From Macrophomina tecta (lineage: Eukaryota; Ascomycota; Dothideomycetes; Botryosphaeriales; Botryosphaeriaceae): 64,000 nt of DNA. The position numbers and the translations under genes were made by a program. Below are positions 36,490 through 50,200 of this stretch, piece after piece (position 1 is the first letter of the stretch; each line of letters starts with the position of its first letter). The stretch covers positions 62,001-126,000 of the forward strand of contig JAKSGN010000041.1 of the NCBI GenBank assembly GCA_024180945.1. The letters are read 5' to 3'. The notes under the pieces were generated by a model. It saw nothing but the letters and a program-made list of their open reading frames with translations, did no database searches and had not been told where the DNA came from.

Positions 36490-39400
36490 TATAAAAGTAG
36501 AAAGTAAGTTAACTTAGAAAAAAAAGTATTCCTCTAAGAAAGTACTAACTAAATAATATTCGACGTCGATATAAAAAATATAGAACCGATATTCTAAATA
36601 GAAATACTCTAAGAGATTATTCGTAACCTATAGTAGTAGATAAGCTAGGTTATCTATTAACTCTAGAAATAAGCTAAAGAGAATTAATAACTCTGTTAGT
36701 AACTCTAAGAAGTCTATATATAATCTACTCCGAAAGTAATTTATATAATAACTATAGCTTTTTAAATAGACCTTATATCTAAAAACGAGCCGCCGGCCCG
36801 AGTTAAGAAAACTACTATGAAGATAGCTAAATCTAACCTCTTCTATAGTAATTAAAAGAAGCTTTAAATCTTTCTATTCTAACTTAATCTTTACTTCTTC
36901 TTTAACCCTCGCGAATTCGAAAGTGACGACTAGAAAGTTATATTCGCCGCTATATACTTACGTAATATCGTCGCTTAATAGTTTGAGCCATACCTAAGGA
37001 ACCGAATAGATAAGGCACTAGGTTAATAAAGAAAAGATACTATTAAGATATTTACTAGCTATTAATACTTTATTAACTAGATTAAATAGAGCTTTAGCGA
37101 CCTCGACGAAGTATATAAGGCATGCCGAGCTATTATAAATATCTAATAAAAAATCTTAGTAGCCGACTATACTACTAAGTTCTAGAAGTCCGTAGCCTAT
37201 CTTAATAATTAGTCGAATCGCGCCTTTATAGACTACTACTACCGAGGACTTAAAGAGAAAGTTAAGGACTAACTTATAATCTAAAACGACCCTAAGATGC
37301 TAGACGAATTAATTAAGCTAGCTATTAAGTACGATAACCGTCTCTTTGAGCGCTAGACAGAGCGCTATAAGAGTAATAACTACGGAGCTAATATATTATA
37401 ATAGGTACGCCTAAGACATACCTAAGAAGGAGGCGATACTATAGAAATAGATAATATTAATCGACGCGAAGATAAATCGAGACGAAATAGCTATAATAAG
37501 AGAAAGAATAATGGCTATAAAGAAAAATATAAGAAATAAACCCCTAAGTAAAGAGAAAGATTTACTAAAGAACTATATACGCGCTATAGCGAGCTATAGT
37601 ATAAGGGCTATAGATATCTACTTAGGAAAAAGCAAGCATCCGCCGTAACCTAAGAAGAAACTAAAGAAGAACCTTAGAAGGTATCTATAACTATTAGGCG
37701 AAGTAACTTTTTCTAGACTATTAATAAGCGACGCGTAAAGCTCTCTAGCCTAGAGCACGGACGACTTAGTTAGATGGTATACTTTAATAATAATTATTCT
37801 ACGTACTAAAGCGATAAAGACGCGACGGGATAGTAATCTAAACGCGTAAATGTAATTCTTCGAGAAGATATAGAATGTATAAAAGCCCTTCCGAATAATA
37901 AAGATCTAATAGATAGCGATACTAGGGAAATATATAATAGTACCCCCGACTTAGGCAGTACTAACAACGAGTAATAGTAGAATAAAGCTATACTTATAAG
38001 AATAATAAAATACCTTACCCGGTACGAAGAAACTCGCCGCGTAATAGAAAGCTAAGAAACTATAGTTATCTAGGCCCCGGCGCTCGCCATCGACCTTAGC
38101 ACGCAATAGTATAAAGTATAGTAGGGGTAAATCTATATCCGCCTCTAGTATAACGACGCCTAGAGACTATAGAAAGAATTACCCCTTAAATTGGCTAATG
38201 AACTAGCCTCCTAGCTCGAAGATAAAGCCCGGGGCGCCTAGTAGCGATAGAATTAATAATACTTATGCGATATAGCCTTACACCCTCTGTTAGTACGAAA
38301 CAGCCACTAGAGATCGGGGTATATTATAATAAATATTCTATAAAAAGTACGGTATACTAATCTTCTAGTACTAAGTTCGTAAAAGATGCATCTACTAGAG
38401 ACACCTAATTAAGCGTAGTCGCTAGACGTAGTAGAAGAATATACTAATTTCTATAGAGAAATAGAACGAATATATCTACTATAAGATAATGAAATAACTA
38501 AAAAACTAGACGGCTTCTCTAGCTAGGAACTCTAGAAGGGGCCATTAGATAGGTTTCTTAATTAGATTATACGCGTAGTTAACGGAATAATATCTACTAG
38601 ATTAAACCTATATTAATTACTATACGTACTAGTTACCTTTTACGGAAAACGTATAATAGCTATAATTAATAGTAGCGCATAAGGTGTCTTTATATACCCT
38701 AGATTTCTTATAGAAAACTAGCTCTATTAGTAGACTAAGAGCTAACCTTATCGGCTTAGTATAGTAGATAGTTCTCCCGTAAATAGCGGAAATAGCTAAA
38801 TACGCCTTACGATAGGGGAAGTACCCCTTACTATTAGAAACTATAAAGAGTATCTTAACCTTAACATAATAAATATTCTAGAATACGATATTATTCTAGA
38901 AATACCGTAGCTTAAAACCCACGAATCGTATATCTAATAGAGAATGAGAACTATTACATTTCTAAATAAGTAATATAAACGCCACCTTACTATAATAAAA
39001 AGAAGCCGGCTATAGAGCTAAAAGAAAGCACTAAAGCTAAAGAGCTAGGGCGGAATCTTAGAGCTAAAATAGTAGAACGGATATTACCCCGTAGACGTAT
39101 AAGGCGTTAGCTATCGAGCTATTAAACTTATAGAACGGCGAGGCGAAAAGGTATATATGGTCTATATTAGACCTAATAAGAAAATAGAGTAGAGACTCCT
39201 AGCTTATATAGTACGGGGCCTACTAAATAGAAATATGAATAGCCTAAAGCTAGTTAAAGAAGACTACCCCTAGTAGCTTAATAAATGATATAGTTAAGGA
39301 AGACCTATAAGTATATAATAGATCGCGGAAATCTAGTTATTAAGTAATTCCTTCGCGGAACGAGAAAGCTCGGCCTCTATAAAAAATTAATTTATAGAAT

Positions 39401-42400
39401 ACGCTTATAATAATAGTATACTTACCCTAAAAGAAAAAGAAGTGCGAATAAGAAAGTATAAAAAGAAATTTTAACCGAAAATTTCTAAACTTAATACGGT
39501 ATTCTACGCCTTTTATAAATATAAGTTAGTCTTCTAAGAAAGAGGAAAAGAATAGCTACTAAAATATTAACTATAGAATTATAAGATATCCTTACTCTCG
39601 GAAACGTAACTAGCGTTTAAGCCTATATACTCCTTATTAGAAATAAAGGCCGAAGCACTACGAAAATATATCGAAAAGAATTTAGAATAAGAATATATAT
39701 AACTCTTATAGTTACTAGCGGGATATCCTATTCTATTTATTTCTAAGAAGAATAGCAAGCTACACCTCTATATTAACTATCGATAGCTAAATAATATTAT
39801 AGTTAAAAACTAATATTTATTACCTCGTATCGACGAGCTGTAAGATAAACTAAGAAACGCTAAATACTTTACTAAGCTAGACCTTAGAAAAGGCTATTAC
39901 CTAGTCTATATTAAAAAGGGTAAAGAATAGAAAACGGCGTTTTAAATAAGATTTAAATACTACGAGTATATAGTAATATTCTTTAGGCTTATTAATATAC
40001 CGGCTATCTTCTAGAGTCTAGTTAACGATATTCTACGTCCGTATCTAGATATATTTGCTTTAGCTTACCTAGATAATATCCTAATATACTCTAAAGATAT
40101 CGACGAATATATAAGGTACGTCTATAAAGTTCTATTAGTACTAGAGAAACGAAACCTCTAAGTAGCCCTAGAAAAAAGCGAATAGTATACTTAGAAAACT
40201 AAGTACCTCGGGTTTATTATTACCCCGGGATATATCGGTATAGACGATAAGAAACTAGATATAATTAGAGACTAGCCTATACTAAAAACTATTAAAAAAG
40301 TATAATTCTTTCTTGGATTTACTAACTTCTATTAGAAGTTTATTCTAAACTACGCTAAGATAGTGGTACCTCTAATAAATATTACTAAAAAGGAACACGG
40401 GTTCTAATAGAAAGAAAGATAATAATAGATATTTAACTTACTAAAGCGAATATTTATAAAAGTACTAGTCTTAGGACTTTATAATTCCGATCTACTAATT
40501 ACGGTAGAAACTAATACTTTAGACTATACTATTAGAGCCGTACTTAGCTAACCTAACGAAGAAGGTAAACTATATTTTATTATCTTCTACTCGCGAAAGA
40601 TAATACTCCTAGAAAAAAACTATAATATCTATAATAAAGAACTCTTAGTTATCGTTATAGTATTTAAGAAATAGAGATACTACCTTAAAGACGCTAAATA
40701 CTAGATTATAGTCTACTATAACTATAAGAACCTTTCGTACTTTACTACTACTAAGAAGCTAAACCGACGATAGATTCGATAGGCCGAAGAACTAGTATTA
40801 TATAATATAAAGATTATCTATAAAAAGGGATCTAAGAATGCTCGCGTAGATATACTAAGTAAAAAAGCTAACTATATTAAAGAGAAGCCGGGTCTATAGC
40901 CTATAATTCTAGATATATAGAAAGACGGGTCTTTTATATCCGCTAGCTATAGCCGCTAGATTATAGCTATTTATAGTATAGTATAAACGTAGCTTAAAGA
41001 AGAATAAGACGACTCGCTTACCTCGGTTAGGCTATTTACCCTAGTAATACGCCTAGAAGGTAACGAATAGAAGTATAAGATTCGAGAAGCTAGTATAGAT
41101 AATGCTATAGCTTAAGAACTTAAAGATATAAAAGATGATCCCCGAATAACTAAAAGCGTAGATAGTATAATTCTATTTTTAGGGTTAGTCTACGTTCTAG
41201 TTAAACTATAGGAAGAACTTATTAAGGATATATATAAAGTCCTAGTATATAGTTATTAAGGAATAGATAAAACGATAGAGTAAATTATAAGAAGCTACTA
41301 CTTTCTAAGGCTTAGAAAAACTATTTAAAGGGTAGTCTTATAATATAACCTCTATATTAGAAGTAAAGCCGCGAGATACGTACCCTATAGACTACTATAG
41401 CTACTATCGGCATCGAAGTGCCCTTAGTAATATATCTCGCTAGACTTTATTATAGACCTACCCGAGTTAGAAGAACCGCTTACTAAGGTTAAGTATAACT
41501 TAATTCTAGTTATCGTCGATAGAATAATAAAATATATATACTACCTACCGTATCTTAAATCGGTAAATATGGAAGATCTCGCCTATATATTTCTAAGAAT
41601 AATCCTCAGTAATTACGGATTACTAGACGAGCTAGTATTAAATAGAAACCGATTATTTATATCTTAATTCTAGTAATCGCTTACGCGATAGCTTAGAGCT
41701 AAGCATAAACTCTCTACTACGATATACCTATAAATAAACGAATAGATAAAACGAATAAACTAAATGCTAGAGTAATATCTATACTATTACCTTAACTATA
41801 TATAAGATAACTAGGTCAAGCTACTTTCGCTCGCTTAGTTCGCCTATAATAGCTCGAAAGTGTTAGCTACGTAAGAATTACTATTCTACGCTAATTACGA
41901 GTATAAGCTAATAGCCTATAAAGACCCGAGACTAAGCGAATTTTTAGCCTAAAAAGAAATCCTTAAAGTAGACTAGCTAAAGATACTACGCAAATAAATA
42001 TACCTAGACCTAGAATTCGTAACCCTATAAATAGGTAAATACTATAATAGACGGCACTAGGAGGTACTAAAACTAAAGAGAAGAAATAAAGTCTACCTTC
42101 TTAGAAAAAATATTAAAATAAAATGGCCGAATAATAAATTAGACTTTAAGAAAATCGGACTATTTAAAATTAAAAAATAGATTAGTAAGGCTAATTTCTG
42201 CCTTAAATTACCTAATACTATACGAATATACCCGATATTCCACATCTTACTCTTAGAACTGGTACTAGAAAACGTAATACTAATATGCTAAATAGAAGAA
42301 ATACTACTAGAAAATCCTAATATAGATAAGAATATAAACTAGAACGTAGAATAAGTTCTAAATAGCGGGTATATTAATAGTTAGTTCCGATACCTCTTTA

Positions 42401-42545
42401 AATAGAAGGAAGATTAGAATAATACCTAGAAACTACTAAAACTCTATAACTATTAAGAACTTATTAATAAGTTCTATCGCCGAAATCTAGATTAACTAAA
42501 ACCGCCGACTCGTCATATATAAAGAAGCCGAAATTAAAATTAATA
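36490..42545 (+). pseudogene. Gypsy-4 gag-pol remnant with chromodomain
   Basis: Gag (about 36490-37700) ends in a zinc knuckle at 37576-37617 reading Y-TR-Y-SELx-Y-KGYR-Y, all four ligands Tyr. A protease region is at about 38600-39000. Reverse transcriptase (about 39700-40290) has an INYRxLNN segment, YFTKLDLRKGYY, and the active site at 40066-40077 reading YLDN. RNase H is at about 40430-40900. Integrase (about 41400-41930) has an ISLDFIIDLPELEE segment. A chromodomain-like segment, SGYINS with FRYLFK (about 42350-42420), ends the protein. The stop position is uncertain between 42510 and 42565 because several TAA codons follow one another. Confidence 0.86.
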
Positions 42546-42562
42546 AATAAAAATAAACGCGC

Positions 42563-43240
42563 TTAATTAACTAAACCAGAACCCTCAGGAGGTATAGGAC
42601 CTAAACTAACGCTAGAAGACCTAATAGACTAGGACGACTCTATAATATTATTAGCTAAGGTATTACTACGTAAATACTTTAGCGATTATTCCTCCTTAGT
42701 ATTTTTAGGGTTAACTAGACCCCTAGCCTCGCGGGTAGCCTCTAGGCGATCTAATTCTTCGAGATCTTTAATAGACTATATCTTTTTATTTAATATTAAG
42801 CTACTATAATGTTATAATAGGATCTTTTACTTACGAAAATACTCTAAGCGAGATAAGATAGCATATAGCTTAGACGTTAGCTTAGAGATAGTAGCTAAAG
42901 CCTCTATCTTATTAGCGGTAATCTTCGTAATAGCACGCTCGAGACGAATAACTAGGAAAAAAGAGTTAGAACTAGTTAGAAAAAGATAGAAAAAACTTAT
43001 AATTACCCTTCTTTACGCTACTAGTATTATAGTAGATATTACTATAATAGATATACTCCCTATAGTATATATACCCTAGAGTAATATAATATACTATAGG
43101 CTTACCCTTCTCCTCTAATAAAAGACACTAAGCGTAAGAAATCAGTATATTAAGATCTAGAAGCGTATATAAAGAATTAATCTTCGTACTAAGAAACTTA
43201 CGCTTAACCTACTACTCGTCGCGCTTACGTTTAGGAGGTA
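42563..43240 (-). pseudogene. Gypsy-4 opposite-strand reading frame (coiled coil)
   Basis: A minus-strand frame ends with TAA at 42563-42565, within about 30 bases of the pol end. From about 42965 it reads VIRLERAITKITANKIEALA and continues as a heptad-like, charged helix with SRLEYFRK and LEELDRLEATREARG, then a Ser/Pro-rich tail ending GPIPPEGSGLVN. The five internal stops are all TAA or TAG. A second frame further upstream (about 43240-43000) begins PPKRKRDE and suggests another exon. No known family recognised; similar in character to the Gypsy-3 frame. Confidence 0.62.
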
Positions 43241-43345
43241 TTATAGAAAAGACTTATAAGAAAAAGAAATAGAACGATAAGAGAAGCCTAAGATATAGAT
43301 AAATAAATAAATCTTTAGGCTAAAGATTCTTAAGAGGGGAAATAG

Positions 43346-44124
43346 TATTATAAATTCTAGAAGAATAAGGGCTCTATAACCCTACGGATAAAAAGCCCGT
43401 ATAGAAAAAGGCACTATAAGGACTAAGAATCTATAGAAATAATAAAGCTATAATACTAGCACGCCCGCACGGGAAAAGTAATCCTAAGAATAAATGGCGC
43501 GTACGGGCCTAGGCTAGGTAGTAGTAAAAGCCCGCACGAGAGTAACGTACACGCGGTATAGTAAGACTACGGGAATACCGACTAGGTTAATAACCTATAG
43601 GGGAAGAATACCCTTAAGAAAAGAATTACGAATCCCGGAAACCGGCTTTAAGCTAGAGAAACGGATGGGTAAATATTAGATAACTTATACGATCTAAGAA
43701 ATAATAGTCTAGTAGTATAATACTCCCTTAACCGATATAGAAGTCGGATTCTAGAAAATAGGTATTAGCGCCTAAGTTACGTGTAGTCTACCTAACCTAC
43801 TTATAGATTAGAAGCCTTAGTAAAGATCTAATCCTTAGAATAATCTAACTCTATAACTAATCTAATAGTCGTCTTAATCTATAAATTATTATAGCTTTTC
43901 TATAGTATATAGATATACTCTTTAGATAGTACTTTAATCTTTATAGTTAACTTAAAGTTCTAATATAATCCTATTAGAGATAATAGGCCTTTTATAACGT
44001 ATACTTACGTAATATACTTTCTTCATCTATCTTTGCTCCCTACTCTTTATTTTAAGGTAAATTCTTCGATACTTCTAACCTATCTAGCGACTCTGAAACT
44101 AAAAAGAAGAAGGCCGTCGTTATA
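43346..44124 (+). repeat. Gypsy-4 3' LTR
   Basis: 779 bp, uninterrupted, tattataaattctag...gtcgttata. It serves as the template for rejoining the split 5' LTR. It is less RIP-mutated than the 5' copy in places (for example acgtacacgcgg against atatatatgcgg). Confidence 0.9.
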
Positions 44125-44129
44125 GATAT

Positions 44130-45713
44130 CTAATTATAAGAAGTATAACTAGATTACCTACTAAATCTTTTAGAATTAAATAGTAAAGGCCTAGTATATG
44201 AATAGTATATAAAAAGTAGCCTATAAGTAGACTTAATTTAAGATAAATAAATACTAGATTCTTTAGATTATATATTACTAGATTAATTTACTCTAGTTTA
44301 ATAATAAGTCTCTTAAGGCTTAGCCTCTTAAGGCTTAGAAGATAAAGATTAATAGAATTAATAATTATAAGAACTTAGCTAGCTTATACTAGTCTAATAT
44401 AAGAATCTATCTAATCTAGGTACTACTAGAGAAAACCGTATTCTAAAAGAACGTAATATTATAGCGAATATTAATCTAAATCTAATTATCTATGGATTAA
44501 AGACTTATAACTTACGTAAAAATACGTATATTACATTAATTTATAATAATATATATAGTTACTAAATGCTATTTACGTCTTTTCTTATATCTTTTTAGAA
44601 ACCTACTCTAATAAAAGTATAAGTATCGCCTATAGGCCTACTATATATTTACTAAGATTAACTACTACCTAAACCTCGTTTCTATAAGAATATCTTTAAC
44701 TATCTAATAAAAACCTACCTACTAAAGGTAATCTAAATAGAACTCTAGAAACTTTAGAATAAAAAGATATAGAAAATAGTAGTACTTAGTAAAGTAAAAA
44801 GCCTTAATAAGAATATTATTCTACTTATCTAGGTATTTAAGTATAAGCTCGATAAATATAGCTAGCTTACTAAGGTTAAGGCACGTATCTATATAAGAGA
44901 AGACCTTTAGGCTACGTAGTATAATACTTATATAGCTATTCTTATTTTTCGAATATTTTAAGCTCTAATTACTATTATCTATACTTTTAACCTAGAAATA
45001 CGCTAGTACAACGTTATAAACGTATTTCTTTATATTCTACTTAAGAAAAAAATATACTATTAATCCTTAAAAGAACTAAAGCTTAAATAAGACTAAATTC
45101 TTTATTTACTTTAAGTACTTTATAGCCTTAAGAAGTTACTAGCTCTCTAGTAATAGTACTTTTATAAATCTTTAAAAGAGCTCGGTTTAATTTAAATATC
45201 TAATATACCTTATTTATACTTAAATAATCGCCTATTTATCTTCTTCTTTATAGATAATATTATTATAGTATACTATAAGCGAGATAAGTCTTTCGTAGAT
45301 ACTTTCTAAGAAGACCTACTTAAACGCTATAAGATAAGAATTCTAGGAGAAGTATAATAGTTTCTAGCCTTATATATTATAAGAAACTAAGAGTAGAAGC
45401 TCTTATAGCTCTCTTAGAAATTTTATATCTCTAGCCTTATTACTCGCTATAGTATTAGTAAAAATTACTTTTCTTTAATACTACTTTCTTTAGATAAAGT
45501 ACTTTAAGCAAACTAAGATATATATATAAGCGCGTAAGATATTTATCTTTATTAAAGTAAAATTAGTTTACTATAATTTATAACTACTAGTATAAGGATA
45601 GATATTATATATATTTATTTTATACTATTATCTTATTTTACTAATTTATCTTCTTACTATCTAAAGCTCTTCTAAAAGCTTCTTAGCTATTTAGTAGAAA
45701 CTAAGAAGCTCGC
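44130..45713 (+). pseudogene. Copia-B pol remnant, reverse transcriptase
   Basis: Copia-B continues with RSITRLPTKSFRIK at about 44140-44190 (the linker before copia reverse transcriptase). The palm follows, with the active site at 45250-45258 reading FFFIDN where FxVDD is expected, then LALYIIRNQE-like tether sequence to about 45420 and the start of RNase H. It breaks at 45713 where Gypsy-1b is inserted and resumes at 52873. Confidence 0.85.
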
Positions 45714-45901
45714 TATAAGTAAATAGATTAGTTATAAGTAGAGAGCCTTTAAAGGGTTATATTTTTAGATGCGAATCCTTAGTGTAGTAGGATTTACCTG
45801 TGATGGTGTTATATACCGGGGCTAGTGCGTATCACGTGATAAGCACGTGAGACGCACGTAAATAGTACCCGAAGAGTATGCTAGGGCCTATTATTCTAAT
45901 A
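45714..45901 (-). repeat. Gypsy-1b 3' LTR
   Basis: 188 bp. It contains two CACGTG palindromes (45833-45838 and 45844-45849) around GATAAG, still intact here. A polypurine tract (purine on the minus strand) lies at 45902-45918. Confidence 0.93.
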
Positions 45902-46559
45902 CTATTCCCCTCTTTATTAGGAATCGTCCCGATTTCTATTAAAAGAGTATTGTTTTAGTGCCTCGTTAAAAAACCTTAGGTAAGGAAAAAGAGTGCAACT
46001 AATTACTATATAGAAATAGTATTATACGATAGCTATAAGTATAGTATAGTAAGGTAGATTAGCCTTATTACGTAGTCGTAACTACGAATAATAAATAATA
46101 GAATAAAGAAATTTATCGCTAGGTAGTAGTTAGTAATATTAGTTGGCTTACTACTCGCACGAGTAATATAGATATTATTACATTAGTACGGTTTTTTCTT
46201 TATTGTTAGGTATTGTCGCTATTAAAGATAATAGGAGGTGGTATTAGGTAATAATACTAGCGAATATACTAATTAGTAACTTACGCGTGCTAATAATACT
46301 TATAGGGTACGAGGTTATTTTTTTGATAGCTTTAATAGATATAATAACCCCTCGTACCCCCCTCTATTTTTATAGTTTAGATCTAAGCCTCTAACTATAA
46401 CTAAAATATCTTTAACTAATATTAATTCTTTTCTTACCCCTTTCTCCTAAATAATTATTATTATATAGACCCCTTCCGGCTTTATTTACTTGGGTTACTT
46501 CTACGATGAGCTTCCGTAGACGCCTATTACGGGTAATATAGTAAAGCTTCTTTCTTATT

Positions 46560-47262
46560 TTTAGCCGTAGCCTAGTTTAGTAGTAGTGTGCTGTATGCGG
46601 TGTATATAGTACTAGGGTACGATGCGCTACCGCGAGGGTAAAGTATAGGTTAATTTTACGCCTGCGGAGCTTCTTAGGGGGCTTTACTAGATTTATTATA
46701 AGGATCTACCCTATGCTAAGTATAATCGGTATGCGAAGAGTAGTTATAAGTATACTTTAGTAAGCTTACTTTTTCTCTACTTTTTTTATACTTTCTATAT
46801 ACTTTTATGCTGCTTTGTGTTTATTACTAATAATAAAATTTGTTTTAGGTTTTTTCTTAATTTCGCCGCGCTACTAATCTACTATTGTTTTATTACGATA
46901 GCTTCGATGGCGCCCCCGATAAGGAGGTACTAGAGTTTATAGAGAAGAACGTACTTACGCTATATAAGTACGCCGGTGCGTTAAGAGAGGCGGTGTCGAT
47001 ATACGAGAAGTAAAAGGCGAAGAAGATTACGGCTACTAGCAGCTGTAGTAACTAGTAGTATACGCATAATATATCGCGCTCGGAGAATTAGTAGCGTTAT
47101 TAGGCTAGATTAGATAGGGTTAGCTTAATAAAGCTAACTAATAAAGTAGTAGATAAGAAGTTTAAGAATAAGTACTTTATAAGAATATCTAATGCGGATA
47201 AGAGGTAGTTCTAGTATAGCTTAAATATAAAGTAGTTGCTCCCCTAGAGCCCTTTTTTATAA
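46560..47262 (+). pseudogene. Gypsy-1b opposite-strand reading frame, probably spliced
   Basis: Encoded opposite to pol. A Cys-containing start (CCMRC near 46570) leads into TPAELLRGLY and NRYAKSSYKYT. A GTAAGC donor follows at about 46761, then a T-rich stretch ending TTTTAG near 46849, a canonical-looking intron. The reading continues with FRRATNLLLFYYDSFDGAPD, then KEVLEFIEKNV, GALREAVSIYEK, an Asn/Gln/Ser-rich stretch, and TAA at 47260-47262. Interruptions are TAG/TAA. The pol stop (47264-47266 on the other strand) is one base away. I do not recognise the protein. Confidence 0.6.
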
Positions 47263-47263
47263 A

Positions 47264-50200
47264 TTAAGTAATTTTTCTAATGTTTTCTTCTTATTCTTTA
47301 ATCTTAGGGGGCGCCCTCGCCGTAGCTTACTTATAGCCTATGTTTTACCTGCGTTTCGCTTGCGTTTTAGCTAGGCGTTCTAAGGAATAGGGTTTTCTTT
47401 AAGGTAATCTTATAAAAGCTCTTTATAATTATCTAGCTCCTCTTTCTACTTCTACTTATTATATTTATAGGGCTAGCCGAGCTATTTAAGTAGATATTAC
47501 CTTAGTGGCTCTTCTTTATAGGCTACTATGGCTTCGACTTTCTAGTATTTACTATTGTCGATTTCTTCGATTAGTGGTAGTTAGAACCCTAACCTAGCCG
47601 TGTATACTTCTAGTAATGTAACGTTAAAAACGTTATATAGCCGGGATATAAATTATAGTAGGTCTAGGTAATAGGCCTAGGAACTAATCTTTTCTAGGAT
47701 TAGAATAGTCCTAGGTAACGGTTATCGAGTTTCTTATAAGGCCGTTTGGTTTTAATATTTCTTGCTAGAAGAAGGACTAGCTATTTAATATTAAAATATA
47801 TTTCGGTTTAGTTCTAGTTGTAGTATTTCGTTTAGAGCTTCTAGGAGTATTTAAGGGATTTCGTAGCCAATTTCTATACTTTACGTATACTTTTTGTATG
47901 CTTTTTGGCTGTTTTGGCTAATTTAGTTAAGGGATTTCTTTTAAGGTTGTTCTAAACCCCGTTCTAGGAGTTAGATTCTATTCCCGCATCTAGTTAGACC
48001 GGTGCGAAGCTTATAGAAGAGTGGGTTTTCTAGTTATAGGTGTGTAAAGCCTACTAGAGAAGCTTTACCTAGTCTAACTAGTTCTAGGAGGTATAATAGC
48101 GTAGATACGCCTTTAATTTTTAATTTTGCCTCTCCGTTTGGCCGTCTATCTGCGGGTAAAAGGAGGTACTTAGTTTATGCTTAATTCTAAGATTGTAGTA
48201 TAATTCGCTCTAGAACTAGCTTGTAAACGTTAAGTTTCTATTCGAGACTAGGCTATTAGGCGGCCTAAATTATACGAAGACGTCGTTTATAATAAGGTCT
48301 ACGAGTATTACTCTATTAATCGTATTTCTAACTAGTAGGTAACGTATATATTTAGTAAAACGGTTAACGAGTATGAGAACTACGTTATATACTTAACCGT
48401 CTCGCCTTATAGATTCTAGTAAGTCCGTAATAAAATTAAGGGAGTAGTGCCTATAGGATTAAGCGGCTACTAGTAGTAGCTATAATAATCTATACGGCTT
48501 ATATCGGCGAGCCTTATTACGTTAGTAGATATTATAGCTTTATATATATTTTCTAATGTCCGCGGTAATACTTTTCTAGTAGTACTTCCTAGAAAGTACC
48601 TTTTAGGTGCGGCGGATACTATAATAGCTACTACTTAAATCGTTATAATTTCTAAGTAGGATTTTCTTGCGTAGCGGAGTATACTTTAGCACGTATACCC
48701 GCCCTTTATAGCGTAGAAGTCCTTACTCGTTAATCGTATACTAATCGTACGCTAAAAGTACTTTTTTTATAAGCTATTCTCGTACGTCTATGTAGAAGGC
48801 GTCCCTTCGTTACTCGATATAAATAAAATTAACTAACGATTTAGGAGTAGCTTTAAACGCTATTTTAGTTATAGCGGCTACTATTACTATAGACCGAGGT
48901 ATAAAGCTTTATACTAAGCTCGTACTAGCTTTCTCGTAGTAAGTATATACTAAAGGTACTAGGCCCTTATAAGCAAACTCGTCGTGCTCCTTATAAGTAA
49001 TAGAATAGACTAAGGTAGTTTAGTAATTACTATCGCTATTTATACGTAGGTTTTCCTTGTGCTCTTAGCCGGGGTTTTTAGTGGTGCGTAGGAATTCTTC
49101 TAACCCCTAAATCTAGAGTTTGCATTATAGTATAGGTAATATAGTATTAAGGTAGGTACGCTTATTACCCTTCTTAAAGCTAAGGGCATAGTCTAGACGT
49201 CTTAAAAGGGCGTCCGCTAGATTAGACTTACCCGGCTTATATTTAATATTAAAATCGAATTTAGCTAAGACTTTAGCATACTAAGCCTATTAAGCCGTGA
49301 GGCTCTTGGTCGTTATAAAATAATATAGGTTATTATAATTAGATAATATCCGTATTGGCGTCTATACGTGTGTTAGGTAAGGTCTCTAATGCTTAAAGTA
49401 CTATATAATTACGTGGAGTTTTTTATCATAGGTGTCGTACCATATTTTAGCACTAGCGAACTTATAGCTAAAATATATAATAGGGTACTAATAGCGCTGA
49501 TTATTCTCTCTATCTAGCGGTTGGAGAAGGATGCCGTCGTAGGTATAGTTTAATACGTCGGTAATTAGTATAACTAGAAGATTCGGGTTATAGTACCGTA
49601 GTATAGAAGCCTATGTAAAGTATACTTTTAGCCTACTAAACGCCTACTTTGCACCTACGGGCTATTTCTAGGGCTTATACTATTTAGTTAGCCCCTTTTT
49701 CGGCACTTATTTAACTCCTGGATTAGAATCTTAGGCTACTTCTTTTAGTAAGCTAGTTAGTAGTTAAACTACCGTGGAGTAATTCTATATAAAGCGCTTA
49801 TAGAAGTTGGCAAAGCCTAGAAAAACCTAAATATTATAGTAGCTTTACGGCTCCGGCTAGTTCTTAATAGCTTCGACTCTTACGGGGTCTATAATAATCC
49901 CCTAGGGGGTGACGATGAAGTCTAGGAACTTAACGTGCTTTATATAAAAGCTATATTTAGATAGTTTTGCGTAGAGGTTCTAATTATATAATCTTTAGAG
50001 AATACGTTTAACGTACTCGGCGTGCTAAGACTTATCTGCTAAGTATATAAGTATATTATCTAAGTAGACTACGTAAATCGTGTCTACTAGGCCTCCTAGG
50101 GCTCGGTGGATATATGACTAGAAGGTTGCGAGTGCGTTAGTTAAGCTAAATAGTATAACTAGGTACTTATAATGCCCGTAACGCATCTTAAATACTATTT

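Larger units (their letters stand above)
22810..44124 (+). mobile_element. Gypsy-4: chromovirus nested in Copia-B
   Basis: Its 5' LTR is split into 22810-22909, 29145-29164 and 35816-36473 (778 bp in all) by Copia-C and Gypsy-3. The body is 36474-43345 and the 3' LTR 43346-44124 (779 bp). A polypurine tract (aagaggggaaatag) ends at 43345. The Copia-B reading resumes after 44124. The expected 5-bp duplication is not preserved: ggcgc (22805-22809) faces gatat (44125-44129), which differ only by transitions but at four of five sites. Confidence 0.88.

Noticed and set aside
44125..44129. gatat as a true RIP-changed copy of the ggcgc duplication of Gypsy-4
   Set aside because: All differences are transitions, but four of five positions differ, so it cannot be counted as support; the element boundaries rest on LTR alignment instead.
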